Shown: positions 18,808 to 28,205, numbered from the stretch's first letter. The stretch: DNA of 64,000 bases from Phytomonas francai (GCA_001766655.1 MJCC01000001.1:1582823-1646822), one strand, 5' to 3'. A program made the numbers and translations. Notes: generated by a model not told the origin, from the sequence alone.

Positions 18808-20712
18808 ATGGTTTGTACTTCTTTTAAGTTTGCTGATCTGCTGAAGCGTCCCTTTTCTGCTGCAGTGTCCTTCCAAAAGCAGTTTGTAGGGGACGTTGTG
18901 AATTCTCTTAGGGCGCAAGAGGACCGGCACAAGCGTCGTAACCGAGATTTTCAGGAGCGTGCGATCCAGCTTCATTTAGATTCATTAGAGACAAAATATC
19001 TTTGCTGTGTGTGTTTGGCACCTGGTGAAAAGCGCGACAGCGTGGCTCAGGCTGACAATGCGTTTGTTATGGTCGAGCTACCTCCACAGGAGGCGATTGA
19101 GGCTGCGATTATTAAGACAAAAGAGGTTCTTGACACACGAAGCCCTGTTTTTAGTAGCCAAACTGATGCTCGTGGTTGTCCCCCGAAGAGTGCATCCTAC
19201 AATTTTGGGACGAAGGGTTCGGTGATGGGGAACTCTTCCAGCACTGTACATCAAACTGACGCCATTCGTAAACTTTGTCGCAGAAATAGTGCGTCGGGTA
19301 GCCTTTCTGATGAGGATTCAATCTCCAGTAATGAAGGAAAAGGTGTGAATTCGCGAGAATGGAGTGCACCGCGTTTTTCTGAAGGTTATAGGAGGGGGGA
19401 TGCGCTTAATCCGAGTCCTAAAACTGGTGTCGCCTTCGCTTCGCGAAAGAAGCCAATTCCGGAGGTGTCTGCAGCTCTGGATCCAGAGCAGGTCCCTTCA
19501 ATCGAGGTAAAGAATATGATCTATAGGATACACAACTTTTTCATTAAGAAGAGAGTTCATGAAACCCTCCACACTGCGGAACCTATTCGAGACAAAGGAC
19601 TTGTAATGATTGAAGACTCTGATATTGAGTTATTTTCATATTTTTTCCAACGCCCCGTGCGAGGCTATCTCTGTGAGCGATGCTGCGCCAGTGTTCTCAA
19701 AAGTCTTGACGCTCTCTCACGCCATATTCAAACTATTCTATTCAAGGCCAAGCATCCCTTGTTGCGCAAAACTCATTCCAAAGAGATTGAGCAATTCTTG
19801 TCGGCGAAACCGACGTCCTTGGTGTCAGGAAAATATCTACTAAGCTCCCTTCATCAACCGTTAGAGAGTGACTATGCGTCGAAAGGGGGGAACCCAGACG
19901 TGGCGGCAGCGTGGTTTCACCTAGGTGGCCGCGTTTCTCTCAGGACTGCCACTCAGCAGTCGAGAGCCACCGGGGTAACTCCTAAGAGTATATCAAGGCT
20001 GTCGTCAGATCGAAAGGTCAATGCACCCGACCACACCATCCTGGACGACGATACCATTCTTTCCCTCCGCGCAACGGTCAAGTGTGGGGTTTGCCAGAAG
20101 CGGGCCTGCAGTTTTTTTGTACAAGTTAACACCTTATTTATTTGCGAGTTTTGCTGTGCATGGGATCGTTTTTATCGTGATCATGCTATTTGCATCAACG
20201 ATGAGGAGATGCCATTGAAATGTGCTTGCTTACTGACAGAGTTGTGTGCTCACTATAAGCAAATTCATATTCAGAAAGAGCTTCGAGAAATGCCTCAAAC
20301 CGAGCTTCAGATTGCGCCCAGAAGCCTTTTCTTGCCTGAGGAAAATATTTTTGAAATTCAAAACTTACCAAGTACACATGAGATGCCTCGAGAGGTAGCT
20401 GAGATTACTATTTCAGAGAATAGGCATATAGTGACGACACCGCCAGTTGTCGAGGAGCGACCTATTTATAAAAAGGAAGCCCGAGCTGATTCCTATAACC
20501 TACGAGATTTTGTAGGCAATACCAGGCTTAGTTTGTTTACAGATACCTGTATTAAGCAAAGAGGGGAACCGGATTTGTTCGAAAGTGTTGTTACAAAACC
20601 CCAGACAGAGCTTCTTAAAATTGACCCCGCTGGGAAACCCCCTCAGACTAATGGAGATGCTTCAGTGTCACATAGCCCGGATCAGAAAGACATATCTTTG
20701 CTTTTTAAGTAA
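18808..20712 (+). CDS. Unrecognised protein with paired-Cys clusters
   Basis: 634 residues; family not recognised. Three clusters of paired cysteines stand out: LCCVCL near residue 66, LCERCC near 288, and KCGVCQ near 424 together with ICEFCC near 443. The spacing suggests two zinc-binding units, one combining the central clusters and one near 424-447 (CX2C, about 17 residues, CX2C). The intervening regions are polar and low in conservation cues. The N-terminus (SFKFADLLKRPFSAAVSFQKQF) has no clear signal peptide. AT-rich codon use contrasts with the ArfGAP gene before it. Could be a kinetoplastid-specific structural or RNA-associated zinc protein. Confidence 0.8.
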   Translation: MVCTSFKFADLLKRPFSAAVSFQKQFVGDVVNSLRAQEDRHKRRNRDFQERAIQLHLDSLETKYLCCVCLAPGEKRDSVAQADNAFVMVELPPQEAIEAAIIKTKEVLDTRSPVFSSQTDARGCPPKSASYNFGTKGSVMGNSSSTVHQTDAIRKLCRRNSASGSLSDEDSISSNEGKGVNSREWSAPRFSEGYRRGDALNPSPKTGVAFASRKKPIPEVSAALDPEQVPSIEVKNMIYRIHNFFIKKRVHETLHTAEPIRDKGLVMIEDSDIELFSYFFQRPVRGYLCERCCASVLKSLDALSRHIQTILFKAKHPLLRKTHSKEIEQFLSAKPTSLVSGKYLLSSLHQPLESDYASKGGNPDVAAAWFHLGGRVSLRTATQQSRATGVTPKSISRLSSDRKVNAPDHTILDDDTILSLRATVKCGVCQKRACSFFVQVNTLFICEFCCAWDRFYRDHAICINDEEMPLKCACLLTELCAHYKQIHIQKELREMPQTELQIAPRSLFLPEENIFEIQNLPSTHEMPREVAEITISENRHIVTTPPVVEERPIYKKEARADSYNLRDFVGNTRLSLFTDTCIKQRGEPDLFESVVTKPQTELLKIDPAGKPPQTNGDASVSHSPDQKDISLLFK

Positions 20713-21047
20713 AGAGATAATACCAAAGAGAATCAAAAATTGTTATTTTTATTATTTTTTTAGGAGGTGTGGCATCACTGGGTATGCTCTATTTATAAAC
20801 TCTGGGAACTGCTACAGTTTCATTTTCCCCTCTCTATGCGGTTAACTTTCACACCAGTCGTATACAACTTAATGCTTTCCATGGAGTATATACTCCACGT
20901 TCTCATTTTTTTAATTCTTTCTTTTAATATTGCTTTATCTTATCGTTTTCTTATCAAAAAAAAGAAAAAAAAAGAAAAAAGAACCTGTATAGCTTTAGTG
21001 AGTTATATACAAACGAAAAGAAGGAAAAATAATACTTATATCCCAAA
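20713..21047. other. Intergenic with pyrimidine tract and palindrome
   Basis: AT-rich spacer. A T-rich stretch ending in AG at 20762-20763 is a candidate splice acceptor for the next gene. A perfect 16-base palindrome (TGGAGTATATACTCCA) lies at 20882-20897, and a purine-rich A/G tract at about 20957-20980. Confidence 0.5.
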
Positions 21048-23363
21048 ATGTCCGCATATACAATCTTCTGTGTTGACATGCCTAACGGCAGAGCTACCTG
21101 CCGCATTGATGAAACGGCCATCCTCATGAATGTTTTACCAGATTTATTTACCCAGCTTCGTTTATGTGAGGGTGATCTCGAGACTGTAAACACTCATAAT
21201 GCTGCGCTCTTTCTTTTTGACGAGTCTATCGGAGAGACCACCACGAAGTTGGAACTGAATCAATCCCTCCAAGAGCAGGGTATAGTGGCTGGCACCGCGC
21301 TTTATCTCACTGTATCGGATATCAACATGCCCGGTGACGGCGCGGCACCTGTGCCGAGGTCCGAACTCCAATTCCCCTTTCGCACGTTTGCCCCATCGAG
21401 CACGTCGGAGCACCCCATGACGCCTTTACAGTCTCCCCGCAACAAACCTCAGGCAGGCCTTGACGGGGAGCAGCAGAGCCGCACACCGGCCCGGCATCAG
21501 TTGTCCGGCATGGCCGCCGCGTCGTCCTCGGCGCGGCGCCGCACGTGCAATAGCCTGGGCAGCACGCAGACCCTGCGGGTGCAGCTGGACCCGGAGATGC
21601 AGATCATCGAAGTTCCACAGCACACACCCCCGGAGCCCATCATCATGCCAAGCGCCAAAACGATGGAAAGTGTGGTCGTGCAGACACTTTCGGACATCGG
21701 CTCAGAGTTCTGCCCGCACCTGCGCCCGATGCTGCGGCATTTGGCTGCTTTAGTCCTTACGCGTCGCCCCAAAGACCCAGAGCAGTGCATCATAGATCAC
21801 CTTTTTGGGAAGCATCTAGGCGACTCACAGACACATTCGAATAGTCGCTTTCTTTGTTCGAAGCGCGAGAAGGACATCGTACATGAGGACAAACAAGGTG
21901 AAACCTACGATGCTAAAAGTAGTGCGTCTAATGAAACGGCTTCACGGAAGTCTTGTGAGCACGGCCTCCGCCAAGAACGGGGAACAGCAGCGTCACTGTC
22001 ATCCTCTTTCTATTCATGTAAATCGAAGACTATTGCCGAACGATTAGCCTCTGTGGCCCCACCCGGTCCTAGTCGCCGATTGCTCGAGAAGTTTGCTAAG
22101 CTTCTATTAGATGTCAAACCTCGCGATGCTGAAGAGTACCTGTGCACTCGGCTGGAGGGCCGTTGCTTCAGTGAAGAGGTGGTCGCCACCAATGCGCTGA
22201 TGCACTCCATCAGTGGGCTCCTCCTGGCTCCACCTAGCGATCCAACAGAGATAATGCTAATGAAGGGGATTCCGGTTGACTCATCGGGTTACGCGGTGGT
22301 GGCCAATCTCCTCTCGCTTCTGTTGAACAAAAAGCCGCCCAACCCCATCAACTATCTTTTCGACTATTTAGCGCATCGGTGTCAATCAAGTGCGATCCAC
22401 TCTGGTGCCTCTTCGAACAGGCACCAAGCTGAGGATGACAGCGTGAGTAGCATCTCGCCTAATTTTCATTCTTCTTACATAGACAACAACGAAGGGGATA
22501 GCGAGTTGGAGCCTATAAACCGGGCGGACAGGGAGCGTTCCGTGAACGACTTCCTAAGGGTAATCCAGAGCCTGACGCACTCTTGCAGTACCGACCAGCG
22601 ACGATTGTTTTCTTCCTCGCTCGGACGCGGGCGGCAGGCCGGGGCTTGCACTCAGCCTGTATCCACCAAGGAGACTGGCACTCAAACCAACATGTATCCT
22701 CAAATCTCTCCCACGCAGGTTCAAGGGGGCCCCGACGGCAACAGTGCTGAACCAAATCTTATTAACGCCTCCGTCGGTTCCCCAGCCCAATATAAGCCGA
22801 TGTCAGCTTTTCCATCAACTTCGCAACCACGTGGCACTGGCAAGGATTCAAAGTGTGCTTCATTCACCTCGAACTGCCGAGGATTTATGCCCTTAGGGCT
22901 CGCCTTTGGAGGCAAAATTCCCCCTGAAACAGTGCCCTCTGCTCAATCTAATCACCCCCTAACTTCGGGAAAAGAGGCAACACAGGAGGTGGCCTCTCCT
23001 AATTTGCAGACATTTCCCTCCTTTCCTGAAATTATGACAAATTCACAGCAATTGTCAGCTCTCTTGGAGGAACAGAGCCGAATTTGCGTAGAGTTCGAAC
23101 AGCTGAGGATTCGTGGGGAGCTGCGGCAGGAGCGTTTGAGACATGAAATCGCGACACTGCGTTATGAGAAGGAATATCGGGAAAGTATTGCGATGCTTTA
23201 CAACAGGGAGTCCGAAATGAGCGCCGCTCAAGCCGCTACAGAGGCTCTTTTTCAAGCGGAGCGCTACTTGTACTTTTTGCAGGATCATGATAGCCAACTG
23301 CTGAGGATGTTGAAGCGTCAACTACATTTCTTGTCCCTCCCGGCGGCAGCAAACACAAGTTAA
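21048..23363 (+). CDS. Ubiquitin-like N-terminus plus three RIIa/DPY-30-like repeats
   Basis: 771 residues to the TAA at 23361. Residues 1-90 look like a ubiquitin-like or Ras-binding beta-grasp fold (YTIFCVDMPNGRATCRIDE, later IVAGTALYLTV). Three similar segments follow, at about 225-258, 342-373 and 414-444. Each has a hydrophobic helix, then a basic-Pro-x-[DN]-[PA] turn, then a second helix (examples LTRRPKDPEQCIIDHL and LNKKPPNPINYLFDYL). This is the signature of the RIIa/DPY-30 dimerisation-docking hairpin, which in flagellated cells binds amphipathic anchoring helices. The C-terminal 100 residues are a strong coiled coil (LLEEQSRICVEFEQLRIRGE). The frame stays open for 97 more codons after the TAA (separate entry). 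Role inferred: flagellar or cytoskeletal scaffold. Confidence 0.85.
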   Translation: MSAYTIFCVDMPNGRATCRIDETAILMNVLPDLFTQLRLCEGDLETVNTHNAALFLFDESIGETTTKLELNQSLQEQGIVAGTALYLTVSDINMPGDGAAPVPRSELQFPFRTFAPSSTSEHPMTPLQSPRNKPQAGLDGEQQSRTPARHQLSGMAAASSSARRRTCNSLGSTQTLRVQLDPEMQIIEVPQHTPPEPIIMPSAKTMESVVVQTLSDIGSEFCPHLRPMLRHLAALVLTRRPKDPEQCIIDHLFGKHLGDSQTHSNSRFLCSKREKDIVHEDKQGETYDAKSSASNETASRKSCEHGLRQERGTAASLSSSFYSCKSKTIAERLASVAPPGPSRRLLEKFAKLLLDVKPRDAEEYLCTRLEGRCFSEEVVATNALMHSISGLLLAPPSDPTEIMLMKGIPVDSSGYAVVANLLSLLLNKKPPNPINYLFDYLAHRCQSSAIHSGASSNRHQAEDDSVSSISPNFHSSYIDNNEGDSELEPINRADRERSVNDFLRVIQSLTHSCSTDQRRLFSSSLGRGRQAGACTQPVSTKETGTQTNMYPQISPTQVQGGPDGNSAEPNLINASVGSPAQYKPMSAFPSTSQPRGTGKDSKCASFTSNCRGFMPLGLAFGGKIPPETVPSAQSNHPLTSGKEATQEVASPNLQTFPSFPEIMTNSQQLSALLEEQSRICVEFEQLRIRGELRQERLRHEIATLRYEKEYRESIAMLYNRESEMSAAQAATEALFQAERYLYFLQDHDSQLLRMLKRQLHFLSLPAAANTS

Positions 23364-23657
23364 GCTCAACCTCCAATAGTGCCACCGCAGCCCTTCTCGC
23401 ACTACTATTCGGTTTACCCGCCACGCGCTTCTGTTCCCACAGTGCCAGGATTTGGTCCACCTCGATCAGGTTTTCTTTCTGACGAATGCGTGCCTACAGA
23501 GCTGGAGATCTTAAAAAAGCGTGTGGAGTTGCTCACGATGGAGCAGGCTCGCGCAAGAACATTAGGGGCTGGGGGCGATACCGAACCCAATGACGTCTGC
23601 AACCCTTACCGCACTGCTATCCCTAATTTGCTTCCAGAGTCCAATTTTATATCCTGA
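23364..23657 (+). other. In-frame coding-like extension after the TAA of the preceding gene
   Basis: 97 codons in the same frame as the upstream gene, ending at TGA 23655-23657. Its GC content is gene-like, unlike the AT-rich spacer that follows. The product would be Pro/Tyr-rich (HYYSVYPPR, VPGFGPPR) and then a coiled-coil segment (ELEILKKRVELLTMEQARAR). There is no ATG near its beginning, so it is not obviously a separate gene. Either the TAA is a nonsense mutation or base error, or the stop is read through. Confidence 0.6.
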
Positions 23658-24344
23658 GATCTTCTCTGTTCGGCATCAAGTAAAGTTTAGGTAACTATAT
23701 CAATTGTGGAGATGACGAAAATGTATAAAATACGCGATGTCTACAAAACATGGTTTCTCTTTTTGGTATGTGGTTACAAAGGTTTAAAATGACTTTTTTT
23801 TTCGGTTTCAATAATAACAAAAAGGGAAGATACAAATACACCCGAAATATGCCCTGATACAGAAAGTTTTTTTTCAACGGAATTGTGGTAAAGCTAGTTA
23901 ATTTGAAATGCAATCAATTGAATGATTTTTAAACTATCGGAATACTTTTATTTTCGACACATTGTGAACGTTAGCCAAGTGGAAAGACACTATTTTTTCC
24001 TTTTTAATCACTTGTACTATAGGTTCCAGAGAGAAAATATCTTGATATTTGTAAAATCGGTGAATGTAGAAGGGATATTGCTTTTTAAAGTGGAGAAGCC
24101 TAGTTTTTTCAGGCGAGACGAAGTATTTTAAAGTGCTCCGAAAACATAAGTATACTCCTCGGAAATCTGAGATTGTGTCACGCTATCCAAATTAGTGTGT
24201 CTCTATCTATCTCTATCTCAAGGTTAAATACGTCAACAAGTATAGCTACACATCATACACACGAATATATATATAAATATATATTTATATTTATATATAT
24301 ATACGCTTTTTTGAGTATATAGAAAATCTAAAGTTATTTTTAAG
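23658..24344. other. Intergenic, AT-rich
   Basis: No gene seen. CT-rich repeats at 24200-24219 and an imperfect AT tract at 24264-24303 precede the YKT6 start. Confidence 0.6.
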
Positions 24345-24962
24345 ATGCGGTTATATGCGCTTTTGGTTCTGAAAACGTACCCCCAGAGTATTGAAAAGGA
24401 TCCTGTGATCTGCTCCAGTGCGATTGATGTTAGCTCTTTCGGTTTTTTCCAACGTGGGTCAGCGAAAGAGTTCATTATATTTCTTTCTCGCACTGTGACT
24501 AAACGTGTTGCTCCCGGTACAAAAACCCAAATTACTGAAAATGGCAATGTTGTGTATGCACAAGCGTCGCTCGACGGTCTGGTAGCTATTGCGATAAGCG
24601 ATATCGAGTACTCTAGTCGGGTGGCTTTCACGCTCTTGTCCGAAGTTATTCCGAACTTTCAGAAGACCTTCCGCGGGAAGTATTCGTCTGTCGATGGGAA
24701 ATCTGACAATTTCTTACCCTGGCAGTACCTGCAGGAGACTCTTGTTAAGTATCAAAAACCTGAGGAGGTTGATAAAATTCTTAAGATCAAGAAGGACATT
24801 GAGGATACCAAAATAGTGATGTACAATGCAATTGATCAAATTATTAAACGTGGAAATAAGATCGATGATTTGGTAGCAAAAAGTGAGGATTTGGGAATGG
24901 CAAGCAAGACGTTTTATTCGCAAGCCAGGAAGACGAATTCTGGGTGCTGCATGGTGATGTAG
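24345..24962 (+). CDS. YKT6: R-SNARE YKT6-like protein
   Basis: 205 residues. The N-terminal longin domain (MRLYALLVLKTYP, later SSFGFFQRGSAKEFIIFLSRTV) is followed by an R-SNARE helix at about 143-198 with the zero-layer Arg in IIKRGNKIDDLV. The C-terminus is CCMVM: a CaaX box with an adjacent upstream Cys, exactly the YKT6 arrangement for prenylation plus palmitoylation instead of a transmembrane anchor. Length matches the family (about 200). Expected role: membrane fusion at the Golgi, endosomes and autophagosomes. It shares the transcription unit with an ArfGAP and an ATG2-like gene, but trypanosomatid gene order does not imply shared function. Confidence 0.95.
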   Translation: MRLYALLVLKTYPQSIEKDPVICSSAIDVSSFGFFQRGSAKEFIIFLSRTVTKRVAPGTKTQITENGNVVYAQASLDGLVAIAISDIEYSSRVAFTLLSEVIPNFQKTFRGKYSSVDGKSDNFLPWQYLQETLVKYQKPEEVDKILKIKKDIEDTKIVMYNAIDQIIKRGNKIDDLVAKSEDLGMASKTFYSQARKTNSGCCMVM

Positions 24963-25541
24963 TTTTCAAGAGCAAAAACGTTAGGGAATCGAAAAGGGTT
25001 TCACAAAACATATGCTTTTCCTTTTCTAGATCCTTATGTGTGGAAAAAAATCACCGTTTTTCTTTCAAAGGCAGGTCTCAAAGGTTTTCTTTTTCTATAA
25101 CACCTCAACCATCGGGTTAAAAAATCGGCATTACAGATAACATTGAATGGCGGCAAGTTGATCTCTAGATGTTATACTTGGAGGGAGTGTTTCTTTTTAA
25201 ATATCTCTTCGTCTTGCTATCTATTTGTGATGTTAGTATTGCTTACCCTTTTTATCATCATTTTCTGTATCTTTTCCTTCATCATGAATACCGTACCCTA
25301 CTGGATTGTCCAGGTGCTGAAATGATTAACTTAAAAATGCTGTGAAGGGTGAGGAATGGAATCGTAAACTTGTATTCAAGCCAGATTGTGAAGCATTAAA
25401 CAACGATGACGAAATAAAAGCATCGTTAGATACAAATGAGACACCTTTATTTCATCTTTCCCATCTTTTCCTAACCCAATTTACATGGAGAAGTTTATTG
25501 CGTTCTATCTTATACATACAAATATGCATAAAATATAATAG
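24963..25541. other. Intergenic, no gene seen
   Basis: AT-rich; a hydrophobic 60-codon frame at 25143-25325 is low complexity and not credible. Confidence 0.55.
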
Positions 25542-26456
25542 ATGGAGGCATTTGATTTTTCAAAGACTAACGATTTTATTGAGTATGCCCATGACTTCGG
25601 AAATGACTGTATGAATGGGGTCAACGAGTCAGTGTCCGACGAAGATGAAGGAAAGGAGTTTAGGGAAACGGGAGAGATTAGCATTCAAAGTAGTGAATCT
25701 GAAAAAGACGGACCAGCTCAGGAATTCGAGCAAATGCAAGGGTCAGAAGAAGTAGATACACATAACGAAAGTAATGAGGTCGATGTAGACGGGAATGAGG
25801 ACCAAAAAGGTCATACGCACAACATTTCGCAGGGGGGTACAGCACAATCCTTTGGAGATATCGCACAGGTAGATGGGGTAGGTCGATCAGGGAGCTCACC
25901 AAGAGCGCCATGTGTCCCCAACTCTTCCTCTACCGCGCCTGCCCCTGTGAGTTCGTCACCAGCGCCCTCATCTTCCCTATCGGCGTCTCGGACGACGACG
26001 GCCCCAAGGTGCCCCTCGGCGTTCGCGTCTTTCGGGGCGCCCCCCGCGGGATCCCGCGGGGGCCTTCCCGTGCCCGCTGGCAGCCCTTTTTCCGACGCCG
26101 TTCCTGCAGCCCCGTGGCCATGCCAGGGGACGCGGACGGGAGGGCCCCCCTCCCATCCACCCCAAGTCCTCCCACGATGGCCAGCCCGGGGATCTTATTC
26201 GGACGGGGGTGCAATGGCCGCAGAGGGGCCTGGGCCCACGCGAGCGGCACAGCCTGCAGAGGGCCACACCCCATACGGCCGGACGGGGGCGCCCGCAAAA
26301 GGCGCGCTGGATACCCCTTTTCTGCGATTCGCAGTGTTTCTCCGCGGGAACACGGTGGACCAGTCGGGCCAACCGCTGAGAACACGCGAAAGTGAGATTT
26401 TAGAACGCGATAAGGTGCTACGCCGCTTTGAACAGGTGCTGCCTGTGGATCGTTGA
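25542..26456 (+). CDS. Acidic unrecognised protein, probably frameshifted
   Basis: One continuous frame of 304 codons exists, but it may not be the real protein. Codons 1-90 are acidic and Ser/Glu-rich (ESVSDEDEGKEFRETGE) and the last 48 codons look coding (PFLRFAVFLRGNTVDQSG). Between them this frame is low-complexity Ala/Pro/Ser. By contrast, from 25799 to about 26040 the +2-offset frame gives a varied peptide (for example ILWRYRTGRWGRSIRELTK and EFVTSALIFPIGVSDDD) with mostly G/C third positions, and from about 26041 to 26330 the third frame shows the stronger codon bias. That pattern suggests up to three frameshifts, from decay or assembly errors. Family unknown. Confidence 0.45.
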   Translation: MEAFDFSKTNDFIEYAHDFGNDCMNGVNESVSDEDEGKEFRETGEISIQSSESEKDGPAQEFEQMQGSEEVDTHNESNEVDVDGNEDQKGHTHNISQGGTAQSFGDIAQVDGVGRSGSSPRAPCVPNSSSTAPAPVSSSPAPSSSLSASRTTTAPRCPSAFASFGAPPAGSRGGLPVPAGSPFSDAVPAAPWPCQGTRTGGPPSHPPQVLPRWPARGSYSDGGAMAAEGPGPTRAAQPAEGHTPYGRTGAPAKGALDTPFLRFAVFLRGNTVDQSGQPLRTRESEILERDKVLRRFEQVLPVDR

Positions 26457-26831
26457 AGATGGTAACCATATGAACGTTATCGTTTAAAGAAAATGTCACA
26501 TCGCAAAGCTTAGGATATAAAAGCTAATTAGCTTAATTTGTGTTTTGAAGGCTGTGCAATTAGTTTCCAAATGTCTCTCATCCCTCTCTCCTTCAACGGG
26601 TTTACTGGGCCTTCACGGGGGCGTCTGGCATCTGCTTGATCAGAAAAAGCTTACCAGAAAGGGCACATGCGCGCTTGTACATCTCTTCTTTATCCTCTTT
26701 TTTCTTGCATTGCGTCCGTCTGATTTTGCCATAGATTTGCCACTTGAAGATTAATAGCTACACTACAGATAATATATACCTACTTACTTATAAATTTGCA
26801 CGTATTCGTATCGATTGTCATTAAAAATCCA
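26457..26831. other. Intergenic with repeat copy A and a GC-rich islet
   Basis: Contains the first copy of a 35-bp duplication (26558-26592) and, just after it, a GC-rich stretch of about 90 bases unusual for spacers in this window. On the reverse strand 26602-26758 is an open, Lys-rich stretch (see findings). No gene is asserted. Confidence 0.5.
26558..26592 (+). repeat. 35-bp direct repeat, copy A
   Basis: Identical over 35 bases to 30582-30616; it begins AATTAGTTTCC and ends CATCCCTCTCTCCT. It lies 240 bases upstream of the first dehydrogenase start. It contains an ATG (26569) that opens a small frame starting MSLIPLS. Confidence 0.95.
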
Positions 26832-28205
26832 ATGAACCTTTTTTTACTTGCTATGAGGCTTTTGGCTACAAGCGAGACCAGAGCCCTGTGCCTTGTGACT
26901 GTCGCAGCTATGGTTTCACCTTTTATCCCTCGAAAAATGCTGATACCCTTACTGGTTTTAGAGGGTATCTTAAGCCGTTTGGTGGCTCGGGGGTCTCGCA
27001 ATCGCTGTCGTCCTGTCAACTGCGCTGACCCCGAGGACGCGAAGCGGCGCTCTAGGTTTGTGATGCGCGAGGATATGCCGACCGAGGAGCGTCCTCTGGC
27101 GTTGGTAACCGGCACGAACAGCGGCATCGGCTACTACACCGCGGTGGGCCTGGCCGCGGAAGGTTATTTGGTCGTCGTAACGTGCCGTTCAAAAGCCCTA
27201 ACACAGGAAACAGCCGATCGCATTCGTGTGGAGGCACAGCGCCAGCGGACCGTTTTCTCTCATCGTTACCTCAACTCTCCAAAATATGTTGCCGTCGTTG
27301 GGCTGATGCCCATCGAGTGCGACGATTTTGCCGGCATCCGCAGTTTTGCGGACTGGTTCATAACGAGCTTCGCGAACCACAACTTTCAGGTTCTTGTGAA
27401 TAACGCCGGAGGCATGAGCAAGATCCTGGGCTACTCGAAATTCAACCCGCAGCTCGAGTTGCACACGGCAGTCAACTTCCTGGGTCCGATGCTGTTGACG
27501 GAGCTGCTGCTGCCACTCCTGGAGAAAAACGGAGGGCGAGTTGTGTACGTCTCCAGCGTGGCACACAATAACAATGCTAAACTCTTCAAGAGCAGCGTTG
27601 CCTCTTCAGAGCCGGCTACCCTCGTTGCCAATGACGCACTCAACGGTAGGCTGCTCCAGGCCCTGAAAGAGATTAACCAAGGCAAGGCGTTGTGCGCCGG
27701 TCCTTTGGGAGCGGATTCATTTTCCGGTGCATTTATTCGCTACGGCACGAGCAAACTTCTTAACACTTATCATGCTCATCTGATTGCGCGTCGGTACCGC
27801 AGCGTGCCGGATCCGAGGCATCGTGTGCTTGCCTGTTCACTGCACCCCGGGGTTGTGAAAACCGGTTTCACGCGCGGTTGGATTTCTTCGAGATTTTTAG
27901 AATTTCTTTTCAAATTTATTGGCATATTCTTCTTAAAAAACACTGAAGAGGGGGCGCAAACATCGCTGCACTGTGCGATGTGTCCTCTTGATGAGCTGGA
28001 GCTTGTTGCGGCGTCTGCGACGAAGGACGGCGATGCCGCAGCAAGCAAAAAGGAGGGTGGTCAAAATGGGAAAGACAATGATGTGAGTCCGTATTTTGTT
28101 GAGTGCGCTAACCAAACGAAACTAATGCTCGGTAAGTATGGCTGGGATGTTAAGGAGGCTGAGATGGTTATCGCATGGGGCAAAAAGCTTGTGGGTCTCT
28201 CGTAA
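26832..28205 (+). CDS. Short-chain dehydrogenase/reductase, membrane-anchored (copy 1)
   Basis: 457 residues from the first ATG at 26832. The N-terminus is hydrophobic (MNLFLLAMRLLATS, then MLIPLLVLEGIL) and likely anchors the protein in a membrane. The classical SDR cofactor motif TGTNSGIG is at 93-100, NNAGG follows, then the catalytic Ser in VYVSSVAH and YGTSK with Tyr304 and Lys308. HPGVVKTGF after the active site and the C-terminal pattern (SPYFVEC, later AEMVIAWGKKLVGL) are typical of retinol-dehydrogenase/WWOX-like SDRs. Substrate unknown; a lipid, sterol or retinoid-type alcohol is the family expectation. A second SDR lies at 30703 with a similar plan, and both carry the same 35-bp upstream element, which suggests ancient duplication. 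Confidence 0.92.
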   Translation: MNLFLLAMRLLATSETRALCLVTVAAMVSPFIPRKMLIPLLVLEGILSRLVARGSRNRCRPVNCADPEDAKRRSRFVMREDMPTEERPLALVTGTNSGIGYYTAVGLAAEGYLVVVTCRSKALTQETADRIRVEAQRQRTVFSHRYLNSPKYVAVVGLMPIECDDFAGIRSFADWFITSFANHNFQVLVNNAGGMSKILGYSKFNPQLELHTAVNFLGPMLLTELLLPLLEKNGGRVVYVSSVAHNNNAKLFKSSVASSEPATLVANDALNGRLLQALKEINQGKALCAGPLGADSFSGAFIRYGTSKLLNTYHAHLIARRYRSVPDPRHRVLACSLHPGVVKTGFTRGWISSRFLEFLFKFIGIFFLKNTEEGAQTSLHCAMCPLDELELVAASATKDGDAAASKKEGGQNGKDNDVSPYFVECANQTKLMLGKYGWDVKEAEMVIAWGKKLVGLS

